Below, piece by piece: positions 41,030 to 52,922 of a stretch of DNA of 64,000 bases (position 1 is the stretch's first letter; the number at the start of each line of letters is the position of its first letter). The stretch is taken from positions 176,674,645 through 176,738,644 of the forward strand of contig NC_090319.1 of the NCBI RefSeq assembly GCF_040869045.1, read 5' to 3'. The translations under genes were made by a program, and so were the position numbers. The notes below the pieces were generated by a model that did no database searches, had not been told where the DNA came from, and was given only the letters and a program-made list of their open reading frames with translations. This stretch comes from Eurosta solidaginis (taxonomy: Eukaryota > Arthropoda > Insecta > Diptera > Tephritidae).

Positions 41030-42411
41030 TGATTGATCTGGGCATCGAATCTCAGCTGTCGGAGCTTGTGCACCAATTACTGCTATGCAAGTACAGGCAG
41101 ACCTTGCAGGTGTATCGGTGATCAGGTTCGTCAGTAGGGGAACTCCCCAAGGTGGAGTCCTATCCCCCCTCTGCTGTGGGTCTTGGCGGTGAATAAACTG
41201 CTAAGGGACATATAGGAGGAGAGCGGCTGTAAAGTTATAGCATATGCTGACGACCTTGCCTTGTTGATAAGTGGGAAGTTTCCACAAACGTATGGGCCGC
41301 TTATAATGACCTGGGCTTGAACCCAAATAAAACGGAACTGATGCTCTTTACGATGTAGTATAAGACACCACCTCTCTCAACTCCGGCGCTGGCAAACACA
41401 GTGCTTAAGTTAAGTGAGTCTAGGGCTCACACTTGATAAGAAACTGAACTGGACACAAAACACCACGGAACGTATCTGTAAGGCCACGGTTGTCTTTTAC
41501 ACCTGTAAACGAGCAATTGGACGCAAATGGGGTATGTCCCCTATGATAGTGCATTGGATATACACGGCTATAGTCAGGCCAATATTGCTATACGGGCTGG
41601 CGTTATGGTGGCACACCCTGAATAAATCCACGACGGTTCTTGCTCTTCAAAAGGTGCAAAGATCTGCACTACTATGCATAAGCGGAGCTATACGCACAAC
41701 GCCAATGGAGGTTATGAATGTAATACGGAACCTACACCCATAGATATAGTAGGCATAAAATATGCAGCATGTGCAGCTATTAGACTGAGGCAGCTGACCA
41801 CATGGTCTCACTGCAACCATATTGAAATTATAGACAGATTCTGCATAACAGGATGGACAGATTTCTGCAAACCATATACCAACTTTAACAAGGGATACGA
41901 GTTATTAATCCCTTGGAGGGAACAGTGGGTGAATGACACAGATTGGCCCACTGACAGCATTCAGATCTACACAGATGGATCTAAACTGGATAATAGGATC
42001 GGAGGGGGTGTCTATTCGGAACGATTGGACATACAAAGATCGTTTCACCTTCCCAATCACTGTAGCGTATTTCAGGCCGAGCTTGCGGCCATGCAAGACG
42101 CTGTGGACCGCCTTAGGCAAACGGCAGTATCTCAGAAGCACATTTATATTTTCTCAGACAGTCCAGCAGCACTGAAAGCCCTTGATTCTGTCACAACAAA
42201 TTCTGAAATTGTAGTAGGCTGTCGCATATCACTTAAAGTGATGGGTGAACAGTTTACTCTGCATCTGGTATGGGTGACGGGATATACGGGCATACCAGGT
42301 AATGAAATGGCGGATGATGGTGATGTGAGCTTTAAGGAAAATCAAAACATGCGAAAAGAAGCAGAGGTGGAAAAGAACCACGAGGAAGTAGCAGGGAAAG
42401 TTAGGATATAA
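41030..42411 (+). pseudogene. LINE-C RT C-terminus, thumb and RNase H (unit 1)
   Basis: The RT palm end is frameshifted but readable (RGTPQGGVLSP-like block about 41120-41170, AYADDLALLISGKF-like block about 41240-41280). The open frame 41414-41743 is the thumb (WTQNTTERICKATVVFYTCK, TAIVRPILLYGLALWW). The frame 41674-42411 carries RNase H with IQIYTDGSKLDN, FQAELAAM, IFSDSPAALKALDS and GNEMADDG: the four acidic positions of the fold are present. RNase H places it in an I/LOA-type clade. It joins LINE-A sequence near 42412 without an intervening tail. Confidence 0.8.
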
Positions 42412-45366
42412 GCGTAGAGGCGGAGCTACTGGAAGTGGACAAAGAGCTCTATGATGCTGCGAGTCTTACAGATAAATCTCCAATACATCGAGGCATCGAG
42501 CCAGCTCCTCTTGACTCTTGAGGTGGGTTCGTTTGATGTGTCGCTGTTACAGGAGCCATGGCGCTCATCTAGAGGAAAGGTTTCTGGACTCAGCGCTCGC
42601 AGATTCAGCGTTTATTACGCAAAGACGGAGAGCAGGGTTAGAGCTGCAGTTATTCTAATGAAACAACGATAATCGTGCATGCTATCTAACTTCAGCACAG
42701 AAGACTTATCGGTAGTCGCAATAGTGGAAAAGAAAGAACTTTCCCTTATCCTGGCATCTTAATATATGGCCCATGACGTGGAAGCCCCACCAGAGGGGTT
42801 CAAAAGTCTGGTGGATCAAGAAGGGTGCAGAGGACGGCTTGTCATAGATGCGGATGCGAATGCGAATCACAGTGTATGGGGAGGGGACGATATTAATGGT
42901 AGAGTTGAGTCCCGTTCAGGACCGAGGTTGCCACCGTAGATGAGTTGGAGGAGTGCAACAACTTCTCATCAAAGGCGCTGACAAATGCGTACAACAGAGC
43001 TTGCTTGTCCTCTGAGACGATTTAAAGGTAAAGCAAGCCACCATGGTGGAGTAAAGAGCTGATTCTTCTTAGAGGCAGGTAAAAAAGATTTTAAAACTGG
43101 CAAACGTTACGGAAAGCGAGGAGTGCTGGGACGAATGCAGAGATCTGTTGAGAATCTATAAACGTGAATTCAACAGGTCAAAGCGAGTTTAATAGAAGAA
43201 TTTCTGTGCCCCCATAGAATGCTCCAGCGAAACGGTGAGACTGAGGAAAGTCCTATATAAAGGAGATGCAGTCTAGGGACTGATAAAAAGGACGTCGGAG
43301 AATGTTCACACATTAGTGAAGAGGCCCTTGAGGCACTACTTAACACACATTTCTCCTCAGGAGATGATGCGGAAGAGTTATGTATCCACGTCTAGTGTCT
43401 TAATACGGAGAGAGAGGTACCAGAATTGGTGACAAATACCAAAATTGAAAGGGCAGTAAAAACATTTGCTATGTGCAAATCGCCGGGCCCAGATGGGATA
43501 TTCCCTGCTATGCTGCAGATGGCCGGCGGAACGATTATAGAAGGGCTAAGAATAATCTTTGAGGTTTGGATAAAACTGAACCACGTCCCGCAATCTTGGA
43601 GAAGGCCTCGAATAGTCTTTTTCCCGCTTTCGGAAAAGCCAGTCATCTGCACCCGAAAGACTAAAGGCCTTTTAGTTTGACATCTTTTCTACTCAAAACC
43701 CCAGAGAGATTAATAGATGTGTATTTAAAATCAAAATTGAACGAGGAGTTATTCTCTTCAGCACAACATGCTTACACCAAAGGCAAGTCAGTCGGTACTG
43801 CATTGCATATGGTGGTTGTGAATATAGAGAAGGCCCTGGAACACCAGGAATATGCCCTAGGTGTTTTTCTGGACATTGCCGAAGCTTTCAACAATGTCTC
43901 GAAAAGAGAAGTCAATGACAACTTCAACTCGATTGAAGCTCATCCAGATTTAGCAAATTGGACCAGCACCATGTTAAGCTGCAGAATGATCATTTCGCAA
44001 TGGGGTCTGTGCGAGGCAACGAAATCTGTAAACAGAGGCACGCCACAGGGTGGGGTTTTATCACCAATGCTGTGGACGCTGGTTATAAACCAATTGCTTA
44101 GGCGGTTCGACGGAGGACCAGTCAAACTTGCGGCATATGCAGATGAAGTTTCTGTCATCATAAGCGGTAGATGCCTAACAGCAGTCAGCTCTCTGATGGA
44201 TCAGGCACATCGGTATGTACATGCCTGGGCATCTGGGTTCGTTTTGAGCGCCAGCGCTGAAAACCCGATTTAGTGTTATTTACCAGGAAGTACAAGGTAC
44301 CTAATTGGAATAAGCCTAAGCTTGGAGGGGTAACCCTGTAAAAAAAATATAGCACAAAGTATCTAGGAGTTATACAAGATAGTAAGTTGTTTCGGAAACT
44401 CATGTGGAAGAGTGAGGGAAGAAAGCCTCCGCGGCACTCTATGCACGCAAGAGGATGCTAGGATGCACTTGTGGCCAATTGCTCAAACTCTCTCATTGTG
44501 TATTAACAGCAGTTGTCAAACCCATACTTTACTATGGGGCTCTTGTTTGGTGGACAGCCACACAAAAAAGTACGTATACCAAAAATCTTGAGAGGGTATG
44601 CAGATTTTCAAGGATGGCGGGAGCCTTAAAAACTACCCCGACAGCAGCATTGTGTGCAATTCTACACACCCCGCCTGGAGACCTAACGGCCAAGAACATC
44701 GCGTTAGCAATGGCAACAAAGCTTAAATCCTCGGGGCAGGTTGAGTGCAGGCCTTAAAGAAAGAGATGTTGGAACCACAATTATGCCGGATGGTAGGTGC
44801 TGAGGTGCAGAAATGGCAGTACATACTATAAACGTGTATACGGATGGTTCCCAATTAAAGGAAGGGGTTGGGTCTGCTGTTTTCTGTGTTGACCCAGAAA
44901 TAAGTAGATCCTACAGGCCGCCATATTAATGCAGCGTTTTTCAGTTAGAAATTATCGCAGTGAAGAAAGCACCAGCAATTCTGGAGGAAGCTCGATTAAA
45001 ATGCAGTCGCGTCAATTTATATATTGATAGTCAGGCTGCGATTAAGGCAATAACCTCGCAGTACTTCATCAAGAAGTGTTTTGCAATGCAAAGAAGCATT
45101 GGAAAAACTTCGATCAGGCGGGGCCATATATCTTTACTGGGTTCCTGGTCATAAAGGGATAGAAGGTAATGAAAAGGCCGATGAGTTAGCAAAGGAGGGT
45201 GCAACTCGCTGAGTCGACGATAGACGTCCCAATCCGTTTGGGAGAAATCAAAAGGAGACAGGAGTTGCATATGATCCATCAAGCAGGAAAGGCGGGGACA
45301 AAAGCGCGGGGCTGCAAAATTTCTAAGATCATGTGCAAAGCCCATGATATACGTCTTTTGATATCC
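42412..45366 (+). pseudogene. LINE-A ORF2 (unit 1)
   Basis: In order: endonuclease start at 42451 (MLRVLQINLQ, LLQEPWRSSRGK; later VIDADANANHSVWG), a linker with stops, then RT at 43426-44273 (MCKSPGPDGIFPAMLQ, GVFLDIAEAFNNVSK, RGTPQGGVLSPMLW). The catalytic box reads YADE instead of YADD (44136-44147). The thumb (44455-44757, LTAVVKPILYYGALVWW), RNase H (44820-45170, INVYTDGSQ, LYIDSQAA, WVPGHKGIEGNEKADELAK across a shift) and the start of the C-terminal tail follow. Stops and shifts are frequent. The unit ends at the duplication junction. Confidence 0.8.
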
Positions 45367-45589
45367 GGCCAAGAAAGTGTTTCTATCGGAACCCGCCTAT
45401 GGAAGCAGAGGTAGAGGGCGGCCCCACTCCGTTGGAAGCACCAGGTGGAAAATGATGTAAACTCCCTTGGTGTGACCAATTGGCGCCGGTTGGCGGAGCG
45501 AAGGAGCGACTGGCGCGCCTTGTTGGACGGCCATAACCGTTTAGACGGTTAAGCGCCAATTAAGTAAGTAAGTAAGTAAGGACGCTCGA
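45367..45589 (+). repeat. RTE 3' end, unit 2
   Basis: Copy of 36917-37129, ending in the AAGT microsatellite. The 45199-45414 open frame runs from LINE-A into it across the junction and is an artefact of the duplication. Confidence 0.85.
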
Positions 45590-46305
45590 GCTGCAGGAAA
45601 AAGGTTTGGCAGGTTCTGTATTCGTGTTCTGCGTTCGCCTGGTCAAGGCTCCAGCTTCAAGGACAAATTCAATCTTCTTGACTGGGTAGTTCAACCTAGG
45701 TTAGGTTAGTGAGTATATAAATTTATTTAGCTTTTCTTATAAGGCCCATACATATTGAAGGTCGGGGTGTTTTTATTTACATCGCATTCTCATAAGATTG
45801 AAACATTCAAAGAAAAGCTTATTCTATCGATTTTCCGTTTTGAATCAGTTCATGCATAGACGATATACAGTTGTGTATCCGGATCTGAAAAAAAGATACA
45901 ATGAAAATTTATTTTAGTCTTTTTTTATGAGTTTATTTATATGACAAATTTTATCAGAGGTGCACAACGCCAGCAGCGATTTGAATACAAAAGCATAATT
46001 TTTGTAGTGGTATATGTGTACAAGGAAATAGTGAAAGAAAATGTTTGCAAAGAATTCGCGGCATTAAGCTGTAAACACAATGCCGAGCGACGACGATATA
46101 CGCCACATCGGGCGCTGACATTTCTCATATTACGCGCAAATATTTCGTCTACTCAAAACACAATGCCCGGCGAAATTTTTATTCAGAGTGGCCATTTACA
46201 GAAATAAAGATGAAAACAATTAAACCTTTTCAAAGACACATTTGGTTCTCAGGAATTTTAATCCGGAGGCCGAACATTAATATTTAAACCCTTTAATTAA
46301 AACAA
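45590..46305. other. LINE-A tail and unassigned sequence, unit 2
   Basis: Copy of 37130-37875. The LINE tail near 45690 reads CAACCTAGGTTAGGTTAG. No gene. Confidence 0.4.
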
Positions 46306-47338
46306 TTAAGGAAGGCTAAGTTCGGGTGAACCGAACATTACATACTAACTGAGAACTTAGCTGCGTTGGTTTTGTAGGGTCTCGTAGATGGTTTATAAGT
46401 GGTTTTTAATTCCCTTTCACATACGGTTGGGAAATATCTACCAAATTGTAGACCAAGGGTTGACATTTTTTGGAACGATTTTGCTGCACCCTTTGTCAAA
46501 TAAGGGAAAATCACCATGTAGAAAAATGAACCTAAAGTAACCCTGGAATGTGTTTGTATGACATGAAAGGTATTAAAGTGTATTTTAAAAGGGAGTGGAC
46601 CTTAGTTCTATAGGTGGACGCCTTTTCGAGATATCGCCATAAAGGTGGTCCAGGGGTGACTCTAGAGTGTGTTTGTACGACATGGGTATCAAATTAAAGG
46701 TTTTAATGAGGGGTTTAAAAGGGAGTGGCCCTTAGTTGAATACGTGAAGGCGTTTTCGAGATATCGACCAAAATGTGGACCAGGGTGACCCAGAACATCA
46801 TCTGTCGGATACCGCTAATTTATTTATATATAATATATAATACCACGAACAGTATTCCTGCCATAATTCCAAGGGCTTTCGATTTCGCCATGCAGAACTT
46901 CTTCAGTTTCTTCTATTTAATATGGTAGGTATCACACCCATTTTACAAAGTTTTTTCTTAAGTTATATTTTGCGTCAAAAAACCAATCCAATTATGGAAT
47001 TTTTTTTCATTTTTGGAAATTTTCGATATCGAAAAAGTGGGCGTGGTCATCTTCGGATTTCGCCCATTTTTAATACCAAGATAAAGTGAGTTCAAATAAG
47101 TACGTGAACTAAGTTTAGTAAAGATATATCGATTTTTGCTCAAGTTATCGTGTGAACGGCCGAGCGGAAGGACAGACGTCGACTGTGTATAAAAACTGGG
47201 TGTGGCTTCAACCCATTTCGCCCATTTTCATAGAAAACAGTTATCGTCATAGAAGCTATGCCCTTACTTAGAAGGATTGGTAAATTTGTGTTCGACTTAT
47301 GGCATTAAAAGTATTCTAGACAAATTAAATGAAAATGG
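46306..47338 (+). repeat. Non-coding dispersed dipteran repeat, unit 2
   Basis: Copy of the repeat at 37876, cut at 47338 (GAAAATGGG) where unit 2 jumps to sequence equivalent to 40947. Confidence 0.6.
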
Positions 47339-47419
47339 GAAGAACTGATCCATTCCGTCTTCAATAACACCCATAACATTTAAATTCTGAATTGAGACGC
47401 GTTTTACGTCTTCATTGCT

Positions 47420-48797
47420 GATTGATCTGGGCATCGAATCTCAGCTGTCGGAGCTTGTGCACCAATTACTGCTATGCAAGTACAGGCAGACCTTGCAGGT
47501 GTATCGGTGATCAGGTTCGTCAGTAGGGGAACTCCCCAAGGTGGATTCCTATCCCCCTCTGCTGTGGGTCTTGGCGGTGAATAAACTGCTAAGGGACATA
47601 TAGGAGGAGAGGGGCTGTAAAGTTATAGCATATGCTGACGACCTTGCCTTGTTGATAAGTGGGAAGTTTCCACAAACGCATGGGCCGCTTATAATGACCT
47701 GGGCTTGAACCCAAATAAAACGGAACTGATGCCCTTTACGAGGTAGTATAAGATACCACCTCTCTCAACTCCGGCGCTGGCAAACACAGTGCTTAAGTTA
47801 AGTGAGTCTGGGGCTCACACTTGATAAGAAACTGAACTGGACACAAAACACCACGGAACGTATCCGTAAGGCCACGGTTGTCCTTTACACCTGTAAACGG
47901 GCAATTGGAAGCAAATGGGGTATGTCCTCTATGATAGTGCATCGGATATACACCGCTATAGTCAGGCCAATATTGCTATACGGGCTGGCGTTATGGTGGC
48001 CCACCCTGAATAAATCCACGACGGTTCTTGCTCTTCAAAAGTTGCAAAGATCTGCACTACTATGCATAAGCGGAGCTACGCACAACGCCAATGGAGGCTA
48101 TGAATGTAATACTGAACCTACACCCATAGATATAGTAGGCATAAAATATGCAGCATGTGCAGCTATTAGACTGAGGCAGCTGACCACATGGTCTCACTGC
48201 AACCGTATTGAAATTATAGACAGATTCTGCATAACAGGGTGGACAGATTTCTGCAAACCATATACCAACTTTAACAAGGGATACGAGTTATTAATCCCTT
48301 GGAGGGAACAGTGGGTGAATGACACAGATTGGCCCACTGACAGCATTCAGATCTACACAGATGGATCTAAACTGGATAATAGGATCGGAGGGGGTGTCTA
48401 TTCGGAACGATTGGACATACAAAGATCGTTTCACCTTCCCAATCACTGTAGCGTATTTCAGGCCGAGCTTGCGGCCATGCAAGACGCTGTGGACCGCCTT
48501 AGGCAGACGGCAGTCTCTCAGAAGCACATTTATATTTTCTCAGACAGTCCAGCAGCACTGAAAGCCCTTGATTCTGTCACAACAAATTTTGAAATTGTAG
48601 TAGGCTGTCGCAGATCACTTAACGTGATGGGTGAACAGTTAACTCTGCATCTGGTATGGGTGCCGGGACATAAGGGCATACCAGGTAATGAGATGGCGGA
48701 TGAAGGTGATGTGAACTTTAAGAAAAACCAAAACATGCGAGAAGAAGCAGAGGTGATAAAGAACCACGAGGAAGTAGCAGGGAAAGTTAGGATATAA
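47420..48797 (+). pseudogene. LINE-C thumb and RNase H (unit 2)
   Basis: Copy of 41030-42411. A 331-aa frame (47802-48797) covers thumb and RNase H without a stop. Compared with unit 1, two bases (TA) are missing at about 48079. The frame therefore reads through a stretch of about 14 residues (THNANGGYECNTEP) in the wrong phase before reaching the true RNase H frame. The long ORF is thus not an intact protein. RNase H motifs YTDGSK, AELAA, SDSPAA and WVPGHKGIPGNEMAD are all present. Confidence 0.8.
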
Positions 48798-51752
48798 GCG
48801 TAGAGGCAGAGCTATTGGAAGTGGACAAAGACCTCAATGATGCTGCGAGTCTTACAGATAAACCTCCAATATATCGAGGCATCGAGCCAGCTCCTCCTGA
48901 CTATTGAGGCGGGTTCGTTTGATGTGTCGCTGATACAGGAGCCATGGCGCTCATCTAGAGGAAAGGTTTCTGGACTCAGCGCTCGCAGATTCAGCGTTTA
49001 GTACGCAAGGACGGAGAGCAGGGTTAGAGCTGCAGTTATTCTAATGAAACAACGATAATCGTGCATGCTATCTAACTTCAGCACAGAAGACTTAGCGGTA
49101 GTCGCAATAGAGGGAAAGAAAGAACCTTCCCTTATCCTGGCATCTTAATATATGGCCCATGAAGTGCAAGCCCCACCAGAGGGGTTCAAAAGGCTGGTGG
49201 ATCAAGAAGGGTGCAGAGGACGGCTTGTCATAGATGCGGATGCGAATGCGAATCACAGTGTATGGGGAGGGGACGATATTAATGGTAGAGGTGAGTCCCG
49301 TTCAGGACCGAGGTTGCCACCGTAGATGAGTTGGAGGAGTGCAACAACTTCTTATCAAAGGCGCTGACAAATGCGTACAACAGAGCTTGTCCTCTGAGAC
49401 GATTTAAAGGTAAAGCAAGCCACCATGGTGGAGTAAAGAGCTGATTCTTCTTAGAGGCAGGTAAAAAAGATTTTAAAACTGGCAAACGTTACGGAAAGCG
49501 AGGAGTGCTGGGACGAATGCAGAGATCTGTTGAGAATCTATAAACGTGAATTCAACAGGTCAAAGCGAGTTTAATGGAATAATTTCTGTGCCCACATAGA
49601 ATGCTCCAGCGAAACTGTGAGACTGAGGAAAGTCCTATATAAAGGAGATGCAGTCTAGGGACTGATAAAAAGGACAACGGAGAATGTTCACACATTAGTG
49701 AAGAGGCCCTTGAGGCACTACTTAACACACACTTCTCCTCAGGAGATGATGCGGAAGAGTTATGTATCCACGTCTAGAGTCTTAATACGGAGAGAGAGGT
49801 ACCAGAATTGGTGACAAATACCAAAATTGAAGGGGCAATAAAAACGTTTGCAATGTGCAAATCGCCGGGCCCAGATGGGATATTCACTGCTATGCTGCAG
49901 ATGACTGGCGGAACGATTATAGAAGGGCTAAGAATAATCTTTGAGGTTTGGATAAAATTGAACCACGTCCCGTAATCTTGGGGAACGGCTCGAATAGTCT
50001 TTTTCCCGCTTTCGGAAAAGCCAGTCATCTGCACCCGAAAGACTACAGGGCTTTTATTTTGACATATTTTCTACTGAAAACCCCAGAGAGATTAATAGAT
50101 GTGTATTTAAAATCAAAATTGAACGAGGAGTTATTCTCTTCAGCACAGCATGCTTACACCAAAGGCAAGTCAGTCGATATTGCATTGCATATGGTGGTTG
50201 TGAATATAGAGAAGGCCCTGGAACACCAGGAATATGCCCTAGGTGCTTTTCTGGACATTGCCAGAGCTTTCAACAATGTCTCGAAAAGAGAAATCAATGA
50301 CAGCCTCAACTCGATTGAAGCTCATCCAGATTTAGCAAATTGGATCGGCACCATGTTAAGCTGTAGAATGATCACTTCGCAATGGGGTCTGTGCGAGGCA
50401 ACAAAATCTGTAAACAGAGGCACGCCACAGGGTGGGGTTTTATCACCAATGCTGTGGACGCTGGCTATAAACCATTTGCTTAGGCGGTTCGACGGAGGAC
50501 CAGTAAAACTTGCGGCATATGCAGATGAAGTTTCTGTCATCATAAGCGGTAGGTGCCTAACAGCAGTCAGCTCTCTGATGGATCAGGCACATCGGTATGT
50601 ACATGCCTGGGCATCTGGGTTCGTTTTGAGCGCCAACGCTGAAAACCCGATTTAGTGTTATTTACCAGGAAGTACAAGGTACCTAATTGGAATAAGCCTA
50701 AGTTTGGAGGGGTAACCCTGTAAAGAAAATATAGCACAAAGTATCTAGGAGTTATACTAGATAGTAAGTTGTTTCGGAAACTCATGTGGAAGAGTGAGGG
50801 AAGAAAGCCTCCGCGGCACTCTATGCACGCAAGAGGAGGCTAGGATGCACTTGTGGCCAATCGCGCAAACTCTCTCATTGCGTATTAACAGCAGTTGTCA
50901 AACCCATACTTTACTATGGGGTTCTTGTTTGGTGGACAGCCACACAAAAGGATACGTATACCAAAAAAACTTGAGAGGGTATGCAGATTTTCAAGGATGA
51001 GCATCACGGGAGCCTTAAAAACTACCCCGACTGCAGCATTGTGTGCAATTCTACACACCCCGCCTGCAGACCTAACGGCCAAGAACATCGCGTTAGCAAC
51101 GGCAACAAAGCTTAAATCCTCGAGGCAGGTTGAGTGCAGGCCTTAAAGAAAGAGATGTTGGAACCACAATTGTGCCGGAGGGTAGGTGCTGTGGTGCAGA
51201 AAGGGCAGTACATACTATAAACGTGTATACGGATGGTTCCCAATTAAAGGAAGGGGTTGGGTCTGCTGTTTTCTGTGTTGACCCAGAAATAAGTAGATCC
51301 TACAGGCCGCTATATTACTGCAGCGTTTTTAAGTTAGAAATTATCGCAGCGAAGAAAGCAGCAGCAATTCTGGAGGAAGCGTGCTTAAGATGCAGTCGCG
51401 TCAATTTATATATTGATAGTCAGGCTGCGAAAAAGGCAATAACCTCGCAGTACTTCATCAAGAAGTGTTTTGCAATGCAAAGAAGCATTGGAAAAACTTC
51501 GATCAGGCGGGGCCATATATCTTTACTGGGTTCCTGGTCATAAAGGGATAGAAGGTAATGAAAAGGCCGATGAGTTAGCAAAGGAGGGTGCAACTCGCTG
51601 AGTCGACGATAGACGTCCCAATCCGTTTGGGAGAAATCAAAAGGAGACAGGAGTTGCATATGATCCATCAAGCAGGAAAGGCGGGGACAAAAGCGCTGGG
51701 CTGCAAAATTTCTAAGATCATGTGCAAAGCCCATGATATACGTCTTTTGATA
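48798..51752 (+). pseudogene. LINE-A ORF2 (unit 2)
   Basis: Copy of 42412-45366 with the same domain order: endonuclease from 48840, RT at 49810-50655 (235-aa open frame 49948-50655), thumb 50794-51146, RNase H 51200-51560 (INVYTDGSQLKEG, VFKLEIIAAKKAA, LYIDSQAA). The RT box is YADE again (50518-50529). It shares most stops with unit 1, so the LINE was dead before duplication. Confidence 0.8.
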
Positions 51753-51975
51753 TCCCTCCTAATTTTTTGAACGTGTTTTGGAAGTAAAATTAAGAAAAAA
51801 AATTTTGTTTGGATAATATGCTTTCTTTTTTATACTTAAAAAAATTTAACAGCAGAGACCGTTGGGATGTTTGTCGTCATCGCCCAGTGGAAATAAATCT
51901 ATCGTCGCAATATGCCGTCGCGTAAATTTCACTCCTCCTTTTCATTGTGTTCACCTTCATGTAATTACGGAGATT
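51753..51975. other. No gene recognised
   Basis: AT-rich single-copy sequence right of the duplication. It marks the original right flank of the duplicated block. Confidence 0.4.
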
Positions 51976-51979
51976 ATAT

Positions 51980-52519
51980 TGTGACGAATATTAGCAACAC
52001 TAAGGCATACTATCATCTCTAAGCCGATACTAAGCAGTCACTTGTGTCTACATAAACAAATCAATTATTATGTCTACACATATGTACATACAAGAAGCGG
52101 AGAGATATGCACAAACACATGCATATATCTGAGATACTTACAAATGTATGCAATCATTATTACTCACATGTACACAATCATATGGCTTTGTATAAGCTAT
52201 AAACGTGCATCTGTAATTTATAGCTGGTAATTTTATAGCTGGTATCTAAGTAGTGAAATTTTAAAAGGAGAAACGCCTAGAAGTATGCGAAGGAGGAAAA
52301 CGAAGAGTATAAAAGCAGCACCAGCTGAGGCATGAACAATCAGTTTGATTTCAGCACGCTATTAGTTGCGAAGTGAAGTTTAATTGCGAAGTACTCTTAA
52401 AATAGTATAATAAAGACCATTTTGTAATACAGAATATTGGAGTATTTTATTCAACAGTTTAGCGATACGAACATAAGCAGAAGGTTGCAAATAAGTTGAA
52501 TTGCACTAAATTCGTTACA
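51980..52519 (+). repeat. Solo LTR with ATAT target duplication
   Basis: Starts TGTGACGAATATTAG and ends TTCGTTACA; ATAT flanks it on both sides (51976-51979, 52520-52523). Same family as 39586-40196. TATAAAAG at 52308-52315 and AATAAA-type signals near the right part. Confidence 0.85.
52308..52315 (+). promoter_or_regulatory. TATA-like box in solo LTR
   Basis: TATAAAAG after GAAGAG, in the same place as in the LTR at 39586. Confidence 0.45.
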
Positions 52520-52523
52520 ATAT

Positions 52524-52922
52524 ATTTGGCAAGGCGAAGTTCGTCGCGTTTATTTCGCGGAAGCAGGGCATTGTGTTTCAAGCTTAAGATGAGAAAGGGA
52601 GTCGCGCGCATATCGCTTACAAAGAAATCAAAATTCAACAGGCTTCATTGCAATGTAATGTACACGCGCATTCCATTGCACAGATATTGGTTGAGAGAGC
52701 AATGTTGCTGTGCCCTGCTATGTTATGGAAGTATAATTGGCCCTTAAGCGAACAGTACCTCCTCCGTTGAGTGTCAAACTGTGAGCTCACACAATTTATG
52801 AGTTAAGGCTGAGTATATTTCCGATGCCCTGCGGAGCTCTTCTGGGCACCTCTGAGATAAAATGACTCATATATTTTTCGACAGACGTTTACCGATATCC
52901 ATGCAAAATCTTCAGAAGGTGG
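52524..52922. other. Probable 3' flank of the host-like gene
   Basis: Between the solo LTR and the stop codon of the minus-strand gene at 52923. It may hold the 3' UTR; no coding frame is supported. Confidence 0.35.

Larger units (their letters stand above)
36917..45366 (+). repeat. Tandem segmental duplication, unit 1
   Basis: Sequence from GGCCAAGAAAGTG (about 36917) to CGTCTTTTGATATCC (45366) is repeated head-to-tail as 45367-51752. The unit begins inside the RTE tail and ends inside LINE-A. The copies differ by scattered substitutions. Unit 2 lacks 38899-40946. Confidence 0.9.
45367..51752 (+). repeat. Tandem segmental duplication, unit 2
   Basis: Head-to-tail copy of 36917-45366 lacking the stretch equivalent to 38899-40946. 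The junction at 45366/45367 fuses the LINE-A C terminus to the middle of the RTE tail. It ends at 51752, where unrelated sequence begins. Confidence 0.9.

Noticed and set aside
41905..42141. A 78-aa minus-strand frame repeated at 48291-48527
   Set aside because: Antisense of the LINE-C RNase H; its conservation is due to the duplication and the sense frame.
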